Part shown: piece after piece, positions 1 to 8,336 of the stretch
How positions within the stretch are numbered: the first letter of the stretch is position 1
Layout of the letters: every line of letters begins with the position of its first letter
DNA from: Kofleriaceae bacterium
Lineage (GTDB): Bacteria; Myxococcota_A; Polyangia; Haliangiales; Haliangiaceae
Direction: 5' to 3'
Assembly (NCBI GenBank): GCA_024762925.1
Contig: JANTGM010000012.1
Coordinates: forward strand, 1-64,000
DNA length: 64,000 nt
Position numbers and translations under genes: made by a program
Notes under the pieces: model-generated
The model's database searches: none
The model's input: only the letters and a program-made list of their open reading frames with translations
Told to the model about the DNA's origin: nothing

Positions 1-120
1 CCTTGCTTGCCCCAGCAAGGTCGTCCTTCGCGCCTTGTCAAAGAACGAGCTCCCGTCGCCAGCACATTTCTATTCCTCTGAGCCGCACACTAGTTTGCTG
101 GCGAGGTGCGCGAAGCTCTT
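1..120 (+). mobile_element. Decayed, edge-truncated MITE-like element (copy A)
   Basis: The right half of the dispersed ~180-bp element. It contains the recognisable block GCTTGCCCCAGCAA, a diverged form of the internal CGCGCCTCGCCAGCAAACGAGCT block, and ends with a GCACACTAG terminus at 85-93. Directly after the CTAG (93-118) lies an inverted second fragment (TTTGCTGGCGAGGTGCGCGAAG-like), so two insertions or a rearrangement probably overlap here. The left end lies outside the window. No gene is visible in 1-229 apart from this relic. Confidence 0.6.
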
Positions 121-229
121 GCCGCTGATCTTAGGCTCTGTTGTCAACTAGGCCGGCTTTGATCGGCCAAATGTGGCACAAGCTGGCAACCCTGTTAGGA
201 ACTCGCCGCGTCTCATGCACCATTGGGGC

Positions 230-1096
230 ATGAAGCTCTTCTTGAGTGCTCTGCTATTTGGCCTGGCGGTCACCATCGCCCTCTCATGTGGTCGCCTTAA
301 CCGGGCAGAGCCCACAACGACCGCCGTTGTTGTTCGCTCGACGGTAGGAGAGGGTAGCGCTCTGCGGTCGCTACGCGTTGCCACGTACAACGTTCACATG
401 GAGTCAGCCGCTTCGATAGCCAGGGTCGTTGCGAACAATCCCGAACTCGCTGCAGCAGATGTGCTGCTCTTGCAAGAAATCGAGCACCATGGCGATGAGG
501 ATGCCAGTCGGGCAGAGCAAGTCGCTAATCACTTGGGCATGAGTGTTGCCTACGCCCCGGGGTATGGCCTGCCGGACGGCGGTAGCCACGGTGTGGCCAT
601 CCTCGCCAGGGTTTCACTTCGCGATGTAGAAATCCTCGAATTGCCGTACTTTCACGTTGTGGTCAACTCAGCTAGGCGGGTTGCTCTGGCCGCAACCATC
701 GATTTGGACGGCCAAGACGTACGCATCTTCTCTGTACATCTCGACAATCGCATAAACCCGCAAAAGCGGAAACGGCAGCTTGCCCCGGTGCTTCGATCGG
801 CTAAGAGTTTTTCTGGACCCGTCGTGATTGCCGGAGACTTGAATACCAGTCCCTTTTGCTGGGCCGTGAGTCTCTTGCCAATTCCCTGTGGCATGCAAGA
901 CGACGCTGTTGAGCAGGCTGCGCGAAAGAGTGGCATGCAAACGCCAGTCACTGAGATTGGTTCGACGAGCAAGTGGCTTGGCATGCGGCTCGATGCGATC
1001 TACACTCGGGGCTTTTCGGCCTCGTCAAGCGCTGTGGAGCGTTCGGTCGAGCTCTCCGACCACCTGCCGGTTTGGGTTGACCTGCAGCTCATCTAA
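230..1096 (+). CDS. Endonuclease/exonuclease/phosphatase (EEP) family lipoprotein
   Basis: A 288-residue protein starting MKLFLSALLFG and carrying a lipobox ending ALSC, so probably a lipid-anchored exported enzyme. The EEP (DNase I-like) fold motifs follow in order: VATYNVHME (Asn near the N-terminus), LLLQEIE (metal-binding Glu), FSVHLDN, VIAGDLNTSP (catalytic Asp/Asn) and the terminal SDHLPVW (catalytic Asp-His). The family hydrolyses phosphodiester or phosphomonoester bonds in nucleic acids, phosphoinositides or sphingomyelin; the substrate cannot be told from sequence. An in-frame ATG at 173 would add 19 residues ahead of the signal peptide, so 230 is preferred. It stands alone, convergent with the amidohydrolase gene. 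Confidence 0.85.
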   Translation: MKLFLSALLFGLAVTIALSCGRLNRAEPTTTAVVVRSTVGEGSALRSLRVATYNVHMESAASIARVVANNPELAAADVLLLQEIEHHGDEDASRAEQVANHLGMSVAYAPGYGLPDGGSHGVAILARVSLRDVEILELPYFHVVVNSARRVALAATIDLDGQDVRIFSVHLDNRINPQKRKRQLAPVLRSAKSFSGPVVIAGDLNTSPFCWAVSLLPIPCGMQDDAVEQAARKSGMQTPVTEIGSTSKWLGMRLDAIYTRGFSASSSAVERSVELSDHLPVWVDLQLI

Positions 1097-1124
1097 GACA
1101 ACCTGTGTGCGAACTCGTATTCCG

Positions 1125-1270
1125 CTAGTGCGCGATTCATGAACATAGAACGCGCTCACTCGTTCTTCTCGCCCGCTGGACAGCACCATAGGTCGAACCC
1201 TTGTGGCTCTTCGTACGAACATCACCCACGAGTGCATTCGACACCCGCGGACGATGGCGCGTCGTTCTAG
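1125..1270. mobile_element. MITE-like element remnant (copy B)
   Basis: The left 55 bp match the element consensus well (CTAGTGCGCGATTCATGAA at 1125 and the GCGCTCACTCGTTCTTCTCG block), but the match stops where the central hairpin should begin; the remaining ~90 bp are not recognisable. A CTAG closes the segment at 1267-1270 and provides the TAG stop codon of the minus-strand amidohydrolase gene. This is consistent with an old insertion at a stop codon, later partly replaced or deleted. Confidence 0.6.
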
Positions 1271-3654
1271 GGCACAAGATCGGCGGTGGTGCGTGGCTGA
1301 ATGCGCCGGGTCCCGCGCCGAAAGCTCATGGTTCCAGTGATGCCAGCTTGGCTGGTTTGGGAGGCCCAGTCGGCGTCTGAGTAGGTGCGGTCGTAGACAA
1401 CGATGCTGCCATTGACCTGCCAAAGGTTGGTGTCTGTGCAGCCGTCATCCCCCGAGCAGTCGTACGGATCCACGAAGGTTGTGACATCAGTGAGGGTAAC
1501 GAGCATACCCTCGTATGGTTCGGTGGCAGCCTGCGCGACGGTTACAGCAACTGGGACAATTGGAGTGCCAGCGCCGTTGTTGGTGAGAGACACGTTGATG
1601 AGTTCTGTGTCACCGAAAAACTCTGTGACGGTTGCTTCCACATCAACATCGTCACCAATGACGACACCCGGTTCACCACCTGTGAAGACGTGCACGCCTG
1701 AATGCGTGCCGTTGTTGGTTGGGTCCTGCATCCAGAAGCCGCGATCGTAGACAGCTGTCACAATTGAACCGCCGATCGTCACTCGACTGTCTTCCGCGAC
1801 GGTGCCGTCTTGAACATCGGCAATGCTGGCTGGTTCGGCCGGAGCCAGGCCACAAACCGAGTCTGGATTTGCGGCATCTGGGCAGAAGTCGCAAACGTTG
1901 CCCTTGTTATCCGAGTCCGTGTCGTCCTGGTCCGCATTCGCATCGAATGGGCAGTTGTCTGTGAGGTTGTCGGTGCCGTCGCTGTCGAGGTCGGCAAGTA
2001 GTGGTGTCTCATCGCATGCGTCGCCTTGACCGTCGCCATCGCCATCGGGTTGTGCGCCGCCATCGATGGGCCGAATCGGGTTGAAGACGTCGGGGCAGTT
2101 ATCTGAGTCGTTGTCGATGCCATCGCCGTCGTTGTCGGTCGCGGTAGCAAGGCCTGTGAACTCTCCGGGACGGGAGGGCACGCAGGTTGGCTCACCGGAA
2201 GGCAGGCCGCAGAAGAAGGCGGGGTAGGCGCCAGTGACTGCGCTCTTGATTCCCTCGTACGATTTGGTGAACTCCTCGGTGGCGCAAATCGATTTTGCGT
2301 TCCCACAGACGTCTACTGGGTCGCAGCTCTTGCCGAGTGCGCTGAGAAGTTTTGCATCGCCGAAGAGTGGGTTGCCAGCGGATACCACCAGAGCTACATC
2401 GGAGTTTTCCGCAGCAATGACAGCGCGGTAGTAGCGGCTTTCACCGCCATAGATCACCACATCGGCAAGCTTGCCAACAGCCAGGCTGCCAATGAGATTG
2501 TCCGATGCAGTGGCGATGGCGGCATTGATAGTTGCCATCTCAAAGAGGTCCCGCTCGCTGAAGTAGCCATCGAGTTGATTGGTGTTGTACTCGTCGGCGC
2601 AGGCGAGTTCGCGCGTCATGTTCGCCGAGCCCGAGTAGGTCCAGTCGGTGCCAAGAGCAACCGTGCCGCCAAGCCTGTGAAAGGTCTGAACCTCCGCGGT
2701 CATGCCATACAAGCTAATGTTCGATCGAGGAGACCAAAGAAGGCGGGCACCATCACGGGCCATGTTGAAGTAGTCAGGGGCGGTGAGTCCAATGGAGTGG
2801 ATGTGGGTGGTATTGCTCTCAGTAAAATCCTGAGCGTTGTCGAACGACGAAGACTGGCACCGAAACTCGGTGGCCGCGTACTCGTCAATGCCCTCCGCAA
2901 CGTGTGGCAGGTAGGCGGGCATTTCTGCGACCTCTTGTTCTGTGTCGCGGAAGTTCCAACTGCAGTCGGGCCGATTCGTGGAACTCGAGTTGCTGTCGCC
3001 CAAAGAAAATGTCTGAAACTCAACTTCCTCGAAGCCAAGAGCGGTGTCTTCCGAGCCAAGGCGATCCAGGTTGCGAACCATGCGATCCGCTTTGCCAGAA
3101 CCGACCATCGCGGTTACGCCACTCATGAGCATGCGCAACTCGCCCCATCGCGTGCCATCAGAGGCGCCACCCGTGCCATGCGGGTTTTGCGGCGTGCTCA
3201 GTTCTGCGCGCCACTGATGTCGGTGATCGTAGCGCTTGGTGCCAACGCCAATCGGTGAGCCTTCGGTGAACGTTATGTGATCGTGCGGGTTGATGAGGCC
3301 TGGGGCAATCGCGGCTCCAGCACACGTGAGTACGGTCGCTTCTGCGACCCCCGCAGCACTGTCACAATCGCAACCCACGCAGGTAATCTCGGTGCCGTCG
3401 TAGACGACCGAGCCATTCTCATAGACGACGCCCTCGCCGAGAACATCTCCGTGAATGATGGTGGCGGTTCCAGTGCCAGCAGTGATGTCGCAAACCCCTT
3501 CGCTGGGCGGTGCTAGGTCCTGCTCGCAGACCTCAATGTTGAGCGGTGGATTGTCATCACCCCCAGCATCGGCGTCATCGACCTTGTCAGTACTGCGGCA
3601 GGCTGCGAGACCTGCAATGAAAATGAAAGTGATTCGTAGAGCACGAGGCGACAT
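1267..3654 (-). CDS. Amidohydrolase-family lipoprotein with TSP3 repeats and a C-terminal OB-like domain
   Basis: A 795-residue protein with signal peptide and lipobox LAAC (Cys19). An amidohydrolase (metal-dependent TIM-barrel) domain follows: PGLINPHDHITF gives the His124-x-His126 metal pair, THIHS and LGTDWTYSG supply later His/Asp ligands, and IGSLAVGKLADVVI is the typical C-terminal composite strand. After it come calcium-binding thrombospondin type-3 repeats (DNDGDGIDNDSDNCPD, DLDSDGTDNLTDNCP) and, from about residue 640, a domain like the OB-fold region of extracellular nucleases (VTAVYDRGFWMQD). Probably a surface-exposed hydrolase; substrate unknown. The stop codon sits in the CTAG bordering a MITE relic. 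Confidence 0.85.
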   Translation of the reverse strand: MSPRALRITFIFIAGLAACRSTDKVDDADAGGDDNPPLNIEVCEQDLAPPSEGVCDITAGTGTATIIHGDVLGEGVVYENGSVVYDGTEITCVGCDCDSAAGVAEATVLTCAGAAIAPGLINPHDHITFTEGSPIGVGTKRYDHRHQWRAELSTPQNPHGTGGASDGTRWGELRMLMSGVTAMVGSGKADRMVRNLDRLGSEDTALGFEEVEFQTFSLGDSNSSSTNRPDCSWNFRDTEQEVAEMPAYLPHVAEGIDEYAATEFRCQSSSFDNAQDFTESNTTHIHSIGLTAPDYFNMARDGARLLWSPRSNISLYGMTAEVQTFHRLGGTVALGTDWTYSGSANMTRELACADEYNTNQLDGYFSERDLFEMATINAAIATASDNLIGSLAVGKLADVVIYGGESRYYRAVIAAENSDVALVVSAGNPLFGDAKLLSALGKSCDPVDVCGNAKSICATEEFTKSYEGIKSAVTGAYPAFFCGLPSGEPTCVPSRPGEFTGLATATDNDGDGIDNDSDNCPDVFNPIRPIDGGAQPDGDGDGQGDACDETPLLADLDSDGTDNLTDNCPFDANADQDDTDSDNKGNVCDFCPDAANPDSVCGLAPAEPASIADVQDGTVAEDSRVTIGGSIVTAVYDRGFWMQDPTNNGTHSGVHVFTGGEPGVVIGDDVDVEATVTEFFGDTELINVSLTNNGAGTPIVPVAVTVAQAATEPYEGMLVTLTDVTTFVDPYDCSGDDGCTDTNLWQVNGSIVVYDRTYSDADWASQTSQAGITGTMSFRRGTRRIQPRTTADLVP

Positions 3655-3772
3655 AAGTGAGGCCGCTTATAGCAGCGCGATGGCCGGTCATTTCGACATT
3701 TCTTGGTGAAATATGCGTTTGGCCATAAGGGTCGAACCTCAAAATCCTGAAACTGATTGGCATGATTTCAGT

Positions 3773-4360
3773 ATGTTACTTGCTGGTACGAGGCTTGCTC
3801 GGTTTGGGCCCGTGGTTCGCCATCTCCCATTGCTGCTCTTGCTCGCCGCCTGTGATCCCGGTGACGGAGGCATGGGCGCAGATGCTGGAGTGGGGGATGC
3901 CGGGCCCGTAGGCCAGGGGAGCGAAGCGCGCGGTGCGCTCGTCATCAATGAAGTCTCAGCCAAGCCCACAAGTGGCGCCGACTGGATTGAGCTCCTCAAT
4001 CGATCCTCAGATGCCGTCGACCTTTGCGACTTCTTCGTAACCGATTCACTAGACAGACTCGATCACTACCACCATCTCGGCGGGGCACCTCCGCCAGCTG
4101 AATGCACAAGCCAGCTGCTCGAGCCGGGAGCCTATTGGATTGTCTATGCCGACGACGATGTGCAGCTCGGCCCCGATCATGCACCTTTCAAACTTGGGCT
4201 CGCAGATGAAGCTCACGTTGTCTCGACGCGAGGCGAAGCCATCGACAGCCTTGTCTTTCTACAGGCTCGTGAGGATGAGGGGTTAACCCTTGCCCGGCTT
4301 CCCAACGGCGAGGGGCTCTTCTGGGTGACCGAGCCAAGTTTGGGAGAAGCGAACCAGTGA
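3773..4360 (+). CDS. Lamin-tail-domain (LTD) lipoprotein
   Basis: About 195 residues from the chosen ATG, with a hydrophobic stretch ending in lipobox LAAC (Cys27) and a Gly/Asp/Ala-rich linker. The rest matches the lamin tail pattern: GALVINEVSAKP, DWIELLNRSSDAVDLCDF, then strands with EPGAYWIVYADDD. In bacteria LTDs are usually immunoglobulin-like modules of exported enzymes. The frame is open back to 3713, but the residues there do not resemble a signal peptide. The gene overlaps the next by 4 bp (GTGA), implying translational coupling to the lipoprotein dikinase homologue, so the two may work together on the cell surface. Confidence 0.75.
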   Translation: MLLAGTRLARFGPVVRHLPLLLLLAACDPGDGGMGADAGVGDAGPVGQGSEARGALVINEVSAKPTSGADWIELLNRSSDAVDLCDFFVTDSLDRLDHYHHLGGAPPPAECTSQLLEPGAYWIVYADDDVQLGPDHAPFKLGLADEAHVVSTRGEAIDSLVFLQAREDEGLTLARLPNGEGLFWVTEPSLGEANQ

Positions 4361-6312
4361 GAGTATTTCTGATATCCCTACTTGCGCTGGCTCTCTCCTG
4401 CGGTGGGAAGCAGGATCCCGAGTGCACGGTGCCTGAGGGTGCTTCGCCGGATTGGATTCGCATTATTCGCTGCGATCACGATTACGAGTTGCTCGTCACC
4501 GAGCGCGACGATGCGATTTTTGCTCGCACTGAGACTCTCAACTGGCTCGTCGATCGGGAGGATGGAAATCGCGTTTACTTCATCAACTCGCGCGAGTGGG
4601 CATTGCACTACTTCTTTGCCGATGCGTATCTCAACAAGCCGGGATTGACCCCCATTGGTACACACGCAGAGTTCAACATCCTCAACTATCGCCGAGAGAA
4701 TCGGCGCTTTCTCTTGGGAAAGGTGATTCGCTACCTCGACCAAGACCTTCTGACCATCGAGTTCTCTGCGGGGGATACCGCCAACGCAGCAATGATTGTC
4801 GAGGGCTATGAGCGCATCTCGGCCGCCTTACATGATGGTGACGAGCTCTTGTATCGACCGGTTTCCAATGACCACGAACAAATGCTCGACGAAATCTCCA
4901 AGCAGATTCCGGTCATTCGAACGGAAGAAGTGTTCGTAGGGCAGACCTACCAGCCTCTCAATGCCGTCTTGGGGTATGGCACGCTGCAGTTTCGCAAGGT
5001 AGCAGAGCTGTCTGGTCGCCCTGTGGGACCCACTGACATTGTTGTTCTCGACCGTGTTCCCAACGATATCTCGCTCGTTTCCGGGATTATCACGGATGAG
5101 TTTCAGACGCCGCTCTCCCATGTCAACTTGCTCTCGAAGAATCGAGGAACACCTAATATGGGGCTTCGCGATGCATTCTCGGATGCCAACCTCCGCGCTT
5201 TGGAAGGGCAGCTCGTGCGCCTCGAAGTTGGGCCGCAAGAGTTCACAATTGAACTCGCCGAACTCGCCGAGGCGCAGAATTTTTGGGAGTCGATGCGGCC
5301 CCCGAGTGCGCTGGTACCCCAGTTTGATCTCTCCGTCGAGAGCTTGCAGGACATCGCGAATATGCAGCTCTCCGACTCGATTCGAGTTGGGGCCAAGGCC
5401 GCCAGTATTGGCGAGATGACCCGTGTGGAGGGAACTCCAATACCGCTGCCAGACTCCGCTTTTGCGATTCCCTTTTCGTTCTACCGACGACACTTGGAGA
5501 GCAATGGACTCATACCCTTGGTGGAGGCGTTCCTCGCTGACTATGAGGCTGGAAGCCTCTCGGCCGAAGAGACTCGTGCACGACTCTTCGATCTCCGATG
5601 GCGCATTTTCGTCGCTCCAATGGATGCTGATGACTTGCTGGAAGTCACCACGGCCTTGGCCGCGCGGTGGCCAGCGGATACGCAACTTCGTTTTCGCTCA
5701 TCGACCAACGTTGAAGACTTGGCGGAGTTTTCGGGAGCAGGCTTGTATACGTCTGCAGGTGTCAACGCCAGCGAAGGCTCTGAGAAAATTGCTGATGCGA
5801 TCCGTGTCGTCTGGGCATCGGCGTGGAACCACCAGGCCTTCGTCGAAAGAGAGTTCTACCGTGTGGTGCATGAAGGCGTGTGCATGGGCGTACTCGTCCA
5901 CCCAGCATTCGAAGATGAAGAAGCCAATGGGGTCGCTATAACGATCAACGAGTTTGCGAGCAATCGGCCAGCCTTCTTCATCAACTCTCAGATTGGCGAG
6001 GTCTCCGTAACAAATCCCACAGGACAGGCAATCCCCGAACAGATTCTCTACTACACGTGGTACGAGGAGCCTGAGTATGAGGTGATCACTCGCTCATCAC
6101 TCGTGGCACAAGAGGAGAACTGGCCAGGTGGACAGTCCGTACTCACAGAGGCTGAACTCGCAGAGCTCGCCGATCTTTTGGAGCGTATTCACAATCACTT
6201 TCGACCGCTGTACCCACCACGCCAAGACTTTGCGATGGATGTGGAGTTCAAGCTCACACCGGGGCGCGAACTCGTGATCAAACAGGCCCGACCTTTGGCC
6301 ACCCACATGTGA
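4357..6312 (+). CDS. Lipoprotein with PEP-synthase/pyruvate-phosphate-dikinase domains
   Basis: A 651-residue protein starting at GTG, with signal peptide and lipobox LSC (Cys15). Around residue 255 lies a phosphohistidine-like motif, TPLSHVNLLSKNRGTPNM, resembling the PEP-utilising mobile domain. From about residue 345 a PPDK-type ATP-grasp domain follows: VGAKAASIGEM, the nucleotide-binding RFRSSTNVEDLAEFSGAGLY and the terminal VEFKLTPGRELVIKQARPL. PpsA and PpdK have ATP-grasp first and the His domain later; here the order is reversed. Family members transfer phosphate between ATP, His and a substrate. Export as a lipoprotein is odd because ATP is scarce outside the cytoplasm. Translationally coupled to the LTD lipoprotein upstream. 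Confidence 0.8.
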   Translation: MRVFLISLLALALSCGGKQDPECTVPEGASPDWIRIIRCDHDYELLVTERDDAIFARTETLNWLVDREDGNRVYFINSREWALHYFFADAYLNKPGLTPIGTHAEFNILNYRRENRRFLLGKVIRYLDQDLLTIEFSAGDTANAAMIVEGYERISAALHDGDELLYRPVSNDHEQMLDEISKQIPVIRTEEVFVGQTYQPLNAVLGYGTLQFRKVAELSGRPVGPTDIVVLDRVPNDISLVSGIITDEFQTPLSHVNLLSKNRGTPNMGLRDAFSDANLRALEGQLVRLEVGPQEFTIELAELAEAQNFWESMRPPSALVPQFDLSVESLQDIANMQLSDSIRVGAKAASIGEMTRVEGTPIPLPDSAFAIPFSFYRRHLESNGLIPLVEAFLADYEAGSLSAEETRARLFDLRWRIFVAPMDADDLLEVTTALAARWPADTQLRFRSSTNVEDLAEFSGAGLYTSAGVNASEGSEKIADAIRVVWASAWNHQAFVEREFYRVVHEGVCMGVLVHPAFEDEEANGVAITINEFASNRPAFFINSQIGEVSVTNPTGQAIPEQILYYTWYEEPEYEVITRSSLVAQEENWPGGQSVLTEAELAELADLLERIHNHFRPLYPPRQDFAMDVEFKLTPGRELVIKQARPLATHM

Positions 6313-6368
6313 ACCACTCTCGTGACTGAGACCAACGTGCGCACCTATGTGTGTATGGAGGCAACGAT

Positions 6369-8156
6369 TTGAGTGTGGTTGGTACACCTACGACAATTCC
6401 GGGTAACATTCACGGCTCCATGTTTGTCGTCTTTGAAGGAATTGACGGCAGCGGCAAGACGACAGTTTCAAATCTGGTCGCCAAGGCGCTGCGAGACCGG
6501 GGCATAGACGTCGATCATATTCGCGAGGGGGGCGAGTTCGCCTCGCCTCTGGTCGCCCGAATGCGAGATTTCGGCAAAGACACGCGCAACATCAGCTTGC
6601 GCCCACTTCCAGAGTTCCTGATGTACGTGGCGCGAGATGCACAACTTCTTGCCGAGTGCATCAATCCCGCTCTCAATCGCGGCGGTCTCGTATTCGCCGA
6701 CCGCTACCTCTACTCCTATGAGGTTCTCGGTCATTACGGCCGAGGACTCGAACTTGAGCAAGTGCGCCCCATCATCGACTCTGTCGCTGCTGGAGTCTGG
6801 CCCGATCTCGTTGTTCTGATGGACGTGGATCCACATCTCGCGAGGGCGAGACGCAGATCGAGCAAGGTGCAGCAGAAGGCCAACGGCGAAAGGACGGGTA
6901 GAGGCAGCGGCAGTCGCAAGGGGCTTGGCGGCGTTGGCATGATGCATCGGCTGCGAGCAGGCTATCTAAAGCTCGCCGAACGCGAACCCAAACGCTGGCT
7001 CGTCATCGACAACTGCAACACTGACCTGGACGTTGTGGTCGAGAGAGTCACCGAAGCCATCGCGAGCTTGTACGAAGGAGCCTCCACAGCTCAGGTTGTT
7101 ACAGGGACGAAGGTGGCGCCAAGAGCTGCCACTGCTGCCGAAGCGCCCACGCTCGAGTCCGCTCGTGAAGCCTTCTACGACATGATTGCCATCCGTCGAC
7201 AGAACGAACCTGCTGTAGCGGCGTACTTCCTCGCGGGCTTGGTCGACGGCGAGGCTCATGGGTGGCGGAAGGATTTGGCTAAGGAGGCACCTCACGTCGT
7301 TGCCTACGGTCTCCGTGCTCTCGGTGGGGAAGGTGCGTGGGAGCTACGAGAAACTCTTAGGTTCGCATCTCCTCGATATGTCGCGAAGTCGCTGGCGGGA
7401 GTTGCGGTTGAGGGCGAACGCGCTGACACAATGCGACGCGAGTTCTATAACGACGTGCCGCGTGCTGTTCTCGACACGATTCGCGGCTCAGATCGAGATA
7501 TCGCCTGGGAGTTTCGCGAAGGTGCTGCAGGGCGAGAGCCTCGGGCGGTCGTGGCCTCCTTGCGACGCATGGAGAGTGCACGCGCTTGGTCGTGGCGTGA
7601 CCGCTACATAGAAGAGATGGGAGGCGACACTGTCTACGAGGATATCCTGTTGGCGCGCCCGCTTCTCGACAGCATTCGTGGGCTCGGCGACAAACGCTCC
7701 TGGGAAATCCGCAAGCGCTGCCTGGTTGAATCACCGGTGCAGGTGCTCAAGTCATTGGATGGTCTTGCCTGCGAACGCTCATGGAATCTGCGAGAAGAGT
7801 ATGCCGCACTCGCGCCCAAGGTTGTGTTGCGCACCTTCGATGGACAAGACTCCGAGTCGGCATGGGCCATGCGGCGGCGCTTTGCCTCGCGGGCAAAGGA
7901 AGCGCTCGATTCGATGCGGGGCCTCGACATGGATGCTGCGTGGAGCATTCGAGACGCCCTCATTGAGGTTTGGCCGTCGACAGTTGCAAGTTCCCTTGGT
8001 GCACTGGGTGGCACTGAGAGAGGGCTGGCTCTCATCGAGACTCTGCTCACCAAGTTTCCAAGGAATCTGAGCCTTCTAAAACATGTCACGCAGGTGGCCG
8101 CAGCTGAGGCAACAGGGGGCGCGGCTCGCAGAAATGTGCTTGATGATGCTGTCTAG
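6369..8156 (+). CDS. Thymidylate-kinase-like P-loop protein with C-terminal ~27-residue repeats
   Basis: The N-terminal ~220 residues are a dTMP-kinase-type domain: P-loop FEGIDGSGKTT, an FADRY motif (DR[YH] of thymidylate kinases), and an Arg-rich lid region RARRRSSK. The remaining ~310 residues form about ten tandem units of ~27 residues with the pattern (L/I)-x-G-L-x4-A-W-x-L-R-x7-P-x2-V-L-x-S (for example DKRSWEIRKRC...SPVQVLKS), which I do not recognise as a named family. The chosen TTG start has a GGAGG seven bases upstream; GTG 6351 and ATG 6420 are alternatives. Normal Tmk is ~210 residues, so the tail more than doubles it. The stop TAG lies in the CTAG of element copy C. Confidence 0.75.
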   Translation: MSVVGTPTTIPGNIHGSMFVVFEGIDGSGKTTVSNLVAKALRDRGIDVDHIREGGEFASPLVARMRDFGKDTRNISLRPLPEFLMYVARDAQLLAECINPALNRGGLVFADRYLYSYEVLGHYGRGLELEQVRPIIDSVAAGVWPDLVVLMDVDPHLARARRRSSKVQQKANGERTGRGSGSRKGLGGVGMMHRLRAGYLKLAEREPKRWLVIDNCNTDLDVVVERVTEAIASLYEGASTAQVVTGTKVAPRAATAAEAPTLESAREAFYDMIAIRRQNEPAVAAYFLAGLVDGEAHGWRKDLAKEAPHVVAYGLRALGGEGAWELRETLRFASPRYVAKSLAGVAVEGERADTMRREFYNDVPRAVLDTIRGSDRDIAWEFREGAAGREPRAVVASLRRMESARAWSWRDRYIEEMGGDTVYEDILLARPLLDSIRGLGDKRSWEIRKRCLVESPVQVLKSLDGLACERSWNLREEYAALAPKVVLRTFDGQDSESAWAMRRRFASRAKEALDSMRGLDMDAAWSIRDALIEVWPSTVASSLGALGGTERGLALIETLLTKFPRNLSLLKHVTQVAAAEATGGAARRNVLDDAV

Positions 8157-8336
8157 TGCCAGATCTAGGAGCATAGAACCCTCTCGCTCGCTTTCTTGCC
8201 CTCTGGACGCGCTGGCATGGCCAGCGCTCTTCGTTGCTCAGCTCCTTCCTTGCCCCGGTAGGGTGCTCGTTCGCGCCTCGTCAGAGAACAAGCCTGCTTC
8301 GCGAGAGAAAGTCGATGCTCTTGAGCTTGGCACCAG
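8153..8336. mobile_element. Divergent MITE-like element (copy C, second subfamily)
   Basis: A full-length (~183 bp) but diverged copy. It begins CTAGTGCCAGATCT and ends AGCTTGGCACCAG, an imperfect inverted repeat. The order of internal blocks is the same as in other copies (CTCTCGCTCGCTTTCTTGCC, TTGCCCCGGTAGG, TTCGCGCCTCGTCAGAGAAC). The central hairpin is present with a different sequence: GCGCTGGC-ATG-GCCAGCGC at 8209-8227, an 8-bp perfect stem. The left CTAG contains the stop codon of the kinase gene; the right end lies inside the porin reading frame. A half copy of the same subfamily is at 62873. Confidence 0.7.

Noticed and set aside
2575-3258. 227-residue plus-strand frame
   Set aside because: Antisense to the amidohydrolase domain and without recognisable motifs.
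6369-8156. Interpretation as the housekeeping thymidylate kinase gene tmk
   Set aside because: The kinase domain fits, but the long repeat tail makes the housekeeping assignment unsafe, so no symbol was given.
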